From contig DIKL01000010.1 in NCBI GenBank assembly GCA_002424545.1, positions 39,932-47,404 of the forward strand: a stretch of DNA of 7,473 bases, in the 5' to 3' direction. Shown piece after piece: positions 5,124 through 7,473 of this stretch. The stretch comes from Syntrophaceae bacterium UBA5619. GTDB taxonomy: Bacteria; Desulfobacterota; Syntrophia; Syntrophales; UBA5619. Within the stretch, counting starts at the first letter, position 1; the number at the start of each line of letters is the position of its first letter. The translations under genes were made by a program, and so were the position numbers. The notes under the pieces are model-generated. The model was given only the letters and a program-made list of their open reading frames with translations, was not told the origin of the DNA and searched no databases.

Positions 5124-5841
5124 ACCGCTGCCCCGCATGCACGAGGATAATCGAGAGGTAGCCCGCTTCCGGCCCTTCCGCCTTCAGGCGGCGGAGGTCG
5201 GTCTCGACCCGCTGTTCCGCCATCGTCGCGTGGGAGACGAAAACACTGCTCTCCAGAAGCCCTTTGCCTTCGAGGAGCTCCAGGATCTCCGGGAGGCGCT
5301 TTCCGATCTTCATCAGGACGACGGTTCCTCCGCGTTCGAGCGCCCGCCGGACGGCGGTCAGATCGTCCGCCGCGGGGATGATGGTCACCGGTTCCTTCCC
5401 CTCTCCGATTGGAAAGTCCGTCAGGGCGGCTGCCGCGCCGAAGGCCGTGATCCCGGGAACGGTCACGATTTTTAGATCGGGGATCGCCCGCCGCAGCGCC
5501 CGCAGCAGGTAGATGTAGGTCGAGTAGAGAAGCGGGTCCCCGAGCGTCAGAAAACAGGCGTCCTCGCCGGCCGCGAGGACCAGGCCAATGCGGGCCGCCG
5601 CATCGTCCCACCGCCGGGCGAGCTCTTCCCGGTCCGCCGTCATCGGAAAGAGGAGCTCCTCGATACGGGCCGCCGGACCGACGAGGGGCCGGGCGATGGC
5701 CAGAGCGACGCTCCCGGCGGCCGTCCGCGCCTTGGGCACGAAGAGGTTCGGGCAGGCGCCGATGAGCCTTGCCCCCTTCAAGGTGATCAACTCCGAATCG
5801 CCCGGGCCGATCCCGATGCCGTAAAGGGTTCCTGGAATCAC
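5122..5841 (-). CDS. cbiL: Cobalt-precorrin-2 (precorrin-2) C20-methyltransferase
   Basis: This SAM-dependent enzyme adds the C-20 methyl group to (cobalt-)precorrin-2, an early corrin ring step. The product is 239 residues, normal for CbiL/CobI. The start LYGIGIGPGDSELITLKGA (6-24) is the tetrapyrrole methylase SAM/porphyrin signature. TLGDPLLYSTYIYL (99-112) is characteristic of the C20 enzyme, followed by VPGITAFGAAA (128-138) and GTVVLMKIGKRLPEI (172-186). The start is GTG at 5841: GGGGAGG lies six bases upstream (5848-5854) and the GTGA overlaps the cbiE stop by 4 bp. The stop TAA adjoins the inserted block. The corresponding methyltransferase cbiF lies beyond that block. The GC-rich codon pattern matches the other cbi genes. 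Confidence 0.95.
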   Translation of the reverse strand: MIPGTLYGIGIGPGDSELITLKGARLIGACPNLFVPKARTAAGSVALAIARPLVGPAARIEELLFPMTADREELARRWDDAAARIGLVLAAGEDACFLTLGDPLLYSTYIYLLRALRRAIPDLKIVTVPGITAFGAAAALTDFPIGEGKEPVTIIPAADDLTAVRRALERGGTVVLMKIGKRLPEILELLEGKGLLESSVFVSHATMAEQRVETDLRRLKAEGPEAGYLSIILVHAGQR

Positions 5842-6482
5842 AGCAGTCCTCCCCGAATAATGAGTATGATCGCCCGCGACGAGACCGGAATCCGGATCAG
5901 GTCGGCGGCGCGGACCTCGCGAATTTTTTCCCCGGGAAGGGTCAGGTCTTCGCAGAGAAAGATGCGTCGATCCGCCCCGAACTTGGGGATCATTGCGGCG
6001 GCCCAGCGGAGCGAGCCCGCCCGCCCGCCAAGGATGGCGATCTTGCCGCAGTCGCGCAACTCGGCCGCCGATTCTTCCGGATCGCTGCTGTGCGCGGTGA
6101 CGATCCGGACGTCCTTCCAGTCGAGGCCGAACCGGGCAAAGGCGATCTGGATCGAACTGATTCCCGGAATGACCTCGCAGTTCTCCCGGCCGAAACGGCG
6201 GATCACCGGCTGGGCGAGACTCGCGATCCCGGGATCTCCGGTGGCGAGCAGGACGACCTGCCGTCCGTCGTCGCGGCGGGAGGCGATCATGTCGAGGGTT
6301 CCGGCGATATCCGTCCCCGAATCGATCCTTTCCGCGTCAATCTCCGGGAAGAGGTCCTTCAGGCGTTGCGAAACGATCAGCACCTCGGCTTTCCCGGCGG
6401 CCGCCCTGGCCGCCGGCGTGATGTGCTCCTCGGCGCCGGGGCCGCACCCGACGATGATGATCTTCTTTTTTTCTACAGCCAT
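5838..6482 (-). CDS. cbiE: Cobalt-precorrin-7 C5-methyltransferase (stand-alone CbiE)
   Basis: It methylates C-5 of cobalt-precorrin-7; in many organisms the decarboxylating C15 methyltransferase CbiT is fused to it (CobL). The 214-residue product is CbiE alone: IIIVGCGPGAEEHITPAA (8-25), the VLLATGDPGIASLA loop (77-90), VIPGISSIQIAFARFGL (104-120), VTAHSSDP (128-135) and LCEDLTLPGEKI (176-187). No CbiT domain follows, and the gene ends directly at cbiL. The ATG at 6482 lies 10 bp inside the cbiD end; an in-frame TTG at 6515 would extend further into cbiD and adds unconserved residues. Both junctions overlap, so translation is likely coupled through cbiD-cbiE-cbiL. Confidence 0.93.
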   Translation of the reverse strand: MAVEKKKIIIVGCGPGAEEHITPAARAAAGKAEVLIVSQRLKDLFPEIDAERIDSGTDIAGTLDMIASRRDDGRQVVLLATGDPGIASLAQPVIRRFGRENCEVIPGISSIQIAFARFGLDWKDVRIVTAHSSDPEESAAELRDCGKIAILGGRAGSLRWAAAMIPKFGADRRIFLCEDLTLPGEKIREVRAADLIRIPVSSRAIILIIRGGLL

Positions 6483-7473
6483 GGTTCGAGGTCTCCCGCC
6501 TTCCCCAGAAGGCAACCGCCGAGGTCGATGAGGACCACGGCCGGGTTGAATCTTCCCTCCATCCTTTTTCCGACGGCCTGTTGAACCGCTGCTGCCAGCG
6601 CGTCCCCCAGCCTCTTTTTCTCGTTCGTCCCGAGCGCCGCAAAGATCCCCTCGACAGTAGGGGCGCCCGCCGCCGGCCGCCCCAGCAGATCGGCATGCAT
6701 CCGGGCAACGATCGGCAGCGCGCTTCCCGACCGTCCGGAGTGGGTATCCCAGCCGCCCGCCGTAAGTTTGGCCAGCTTTCCCGGGTGGCCAAGCGCGAGC
6801 AGCGCCGCGAACGGATGCCGGGCCGCCTCGTCAAGCGCAAACCCCCACTCGTTTCCAACCTCCACGATCTGCTCCGGCGCAACCCGAAAATGCCTCATCG
6901 CGGCCCGCTCGCCGATATGCCCGGGGACAAACACGGGCGTCCGAACCGCCGCCGCGGCCACGTTCAGCGCGCAGCGGAGCGATTCGCGCAGCGCGGAACA
7001 ACTGAACGGCCGGACGATCCCCGTCGTTCCGAGGATCGAAAGCCCGCCCGTAATGCCGAGCCGCGGGTTGAAGGTCCGCGCGGCCAGCTCCCGACCGCCG
7101 ATCATCGAGACCGTCACCCGGATGCCCCGGGATGTCACCTCGCGAACGGCCTCCCGGATCATCCGGCGCGGGCCCGGATTGATCGCCGGTTCGCCGGGAG
7201 AAACGGCCAGCCCCGGCTTCGTCACCGTTCCGACACCCTCTCCGGCCGCGAATTCCACATCCGTGCCTTCGGTCCAGGCAACGGCGGCCGCAATCCGCAG
7301 GCCGTTCGTCACGTCCGGATCGTCGCCCGCATCCTTTCGGACCGCCGCTTCCGCGCCGTACCTGGTCCGTTGGACATGATCCACCGCAAGGCGGCTCCTC
7401 CGTCCGTCGGGAAGGGGGATCTCCACGCTCTCGGCCGCGCGGCCCTCCACGAGCAGCAAAACGGCCGCCTTGG
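6473..7473 (-). CDS. cbiD: Cobalt-precorrin-5B C1-methyltransferase, lacking extreme N-terminus (window edge)
   Basis: CbiD methylates C-1 of cobalt-precorrin-5B in the anaerobic pathway and is not homologous to the other corrin methylases. The frame is open through base 7473, giving about 332 residues. The visible start KAAVLLLVEGRAAESVEI should follow about 15-20 missing residues. Recognisable parts in order are LPDGRR, VRKDAGDDPDVTNGLRI, GEGVGTVTKPGL, the family core RTFNPRLGITGG followed by LSILGTTGIVRPFS, the repeated-glycine histidine region FVPGHIGERAAMRHF, GHPGKLAKLTAGGWDTHSGRSG, and a C-terminus ending LEPWL. Where many homologues have SVPGG, this has SMIGG. The stop overlaps the cbiE start by 10 bp. 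The start codon and promoter lie outside the window. Confidence 0.94.
   Translation of the reverse strand, partial: KAAVLLLVEGRAAESVEIPLPDGRRSRLAVDHVQRTRYGAEAAVRKDAGDDPDVTNGLRIAAAVAWTEGTDVEFAAGEGVGTVTKPGLAVSPGEPAINPGPRRMIREAVREVTSRGIRVTVSMIGGRELAARTFNPRLGITGGLSILGTTGIVRPFSCSALRESLRCALNVAAAAVRTPVFVPGHIGERAAMRHFRVAPEQIVEVGNEWGFALDEAARHPFAALLALGHPGKLAKLTAGGWDTHSGRSGSALPIVARMHADLLGRPAAGAPTVEGIFAALGTNEKKRLGDALAAAVQQAVGKRMEGRFNPAVVLIDLGGCLLGKAGDLEPWL

Noticed and set aside
5860..7379. Long plus-strand frames opposite cbiE and cbiD
   Set aside because: Composition is typical antisense of GC-rich codons (Ser/Arg/Ala/Pro-rich), and the minus frames match CbiE and CbiD over their length.
1..7473. CRISPR arrays, tRNA or rRNA genes, cobalamin riboswitch
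   Set aside because: No spaced repeats, cloverleaf or rRNA sequence was seen. A riboswitch would be expected upstream of the first operon gene, outside the window.

Overview
The window reads almost entirely on the minus strand. It holds two halves of an anaerobic-type cobalamin (vitamin B12) operon with a defence/addiction cassette between them. Reading in the direction of transcription (high to low coordinates), the order is cbiD (5' end cut by the window), cbiE, cbiL, then a MazE/MazF-type toxin-antitoxin pair, a PD-(D/E)xK restriction endonuclease, a C5-cytosine DNA methyltransferase, a Vsr-type mismatch endonuclease, and then cbiF and cbiG (3' end cut by the window).

The cbi genes are strongly GC-rich, with G/C-ending codons and long shadow reading frames on the opposite strand. 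CbiD and CbiG together indicate the early-cobalt, oxygen-independent corrin ring route, so the host is probably a high-GC anaerobe or facultative anaerobe. A Desulfobacterota-like organism is a guess, not a demonstration. The cbi genes are tightly packed, with overlaps of 10 bp (cbiD/cbiE) and 4 bp (cbiE/cbiL and cbiF/cbiG).

The inserted block, about 1274-5114, is clearly lower in GC and uses mixed codons. A 9-bp direct repeat (CGCAATTTT) lies at both edges: at 5115-5123 it overlaps the cbiL stop codon, and at 1265-1273 it sits just upstream of the cbiF ribosome binding site. Removing the block and one repeat copy gives a normal operon with cbiL and cbiF about 22 nt apart and the cbiF Shine-Dalgarno intact. 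This suggests a clean insertion, but there is no transposase, no integrase and no obvious terminal inverted repeat. Inside the block the parts are coupled: mazE/mazF overlap by 11 bp, endonuclease/methyltransferase overlap by 8 bp, and methyltransferase/vsr are 1 nt apart.

The most unusual gene is the methyltransferase. Its motif order is circularly permuted: a target-recognition-like segment plus motifs IX and X come first, and motifs I to VIII follow. The restriction gene precedes the methyltransferase in the transcript and no controller (C) protein is visible. The Vsr protein lacks the usual zinc-binding cysteines. The work split is inferred as follows: the endonuclease cuts unmodified DNA, the methyltransferase protects the host, Vsr repairs T:G mismatches from 5-methylcytosine deamination, and MazEF stabilises the block. 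An AT-rich 174-bp gap (4278-4451) between mazF and the endonuclease gene holds a likely promoter, an inverted repeat and one arm of a 20-bp imperfect direct repeat whose other arm ends on the mazF stop codon. No RNA genes, CRISPR arrays or insertion sequences were found.
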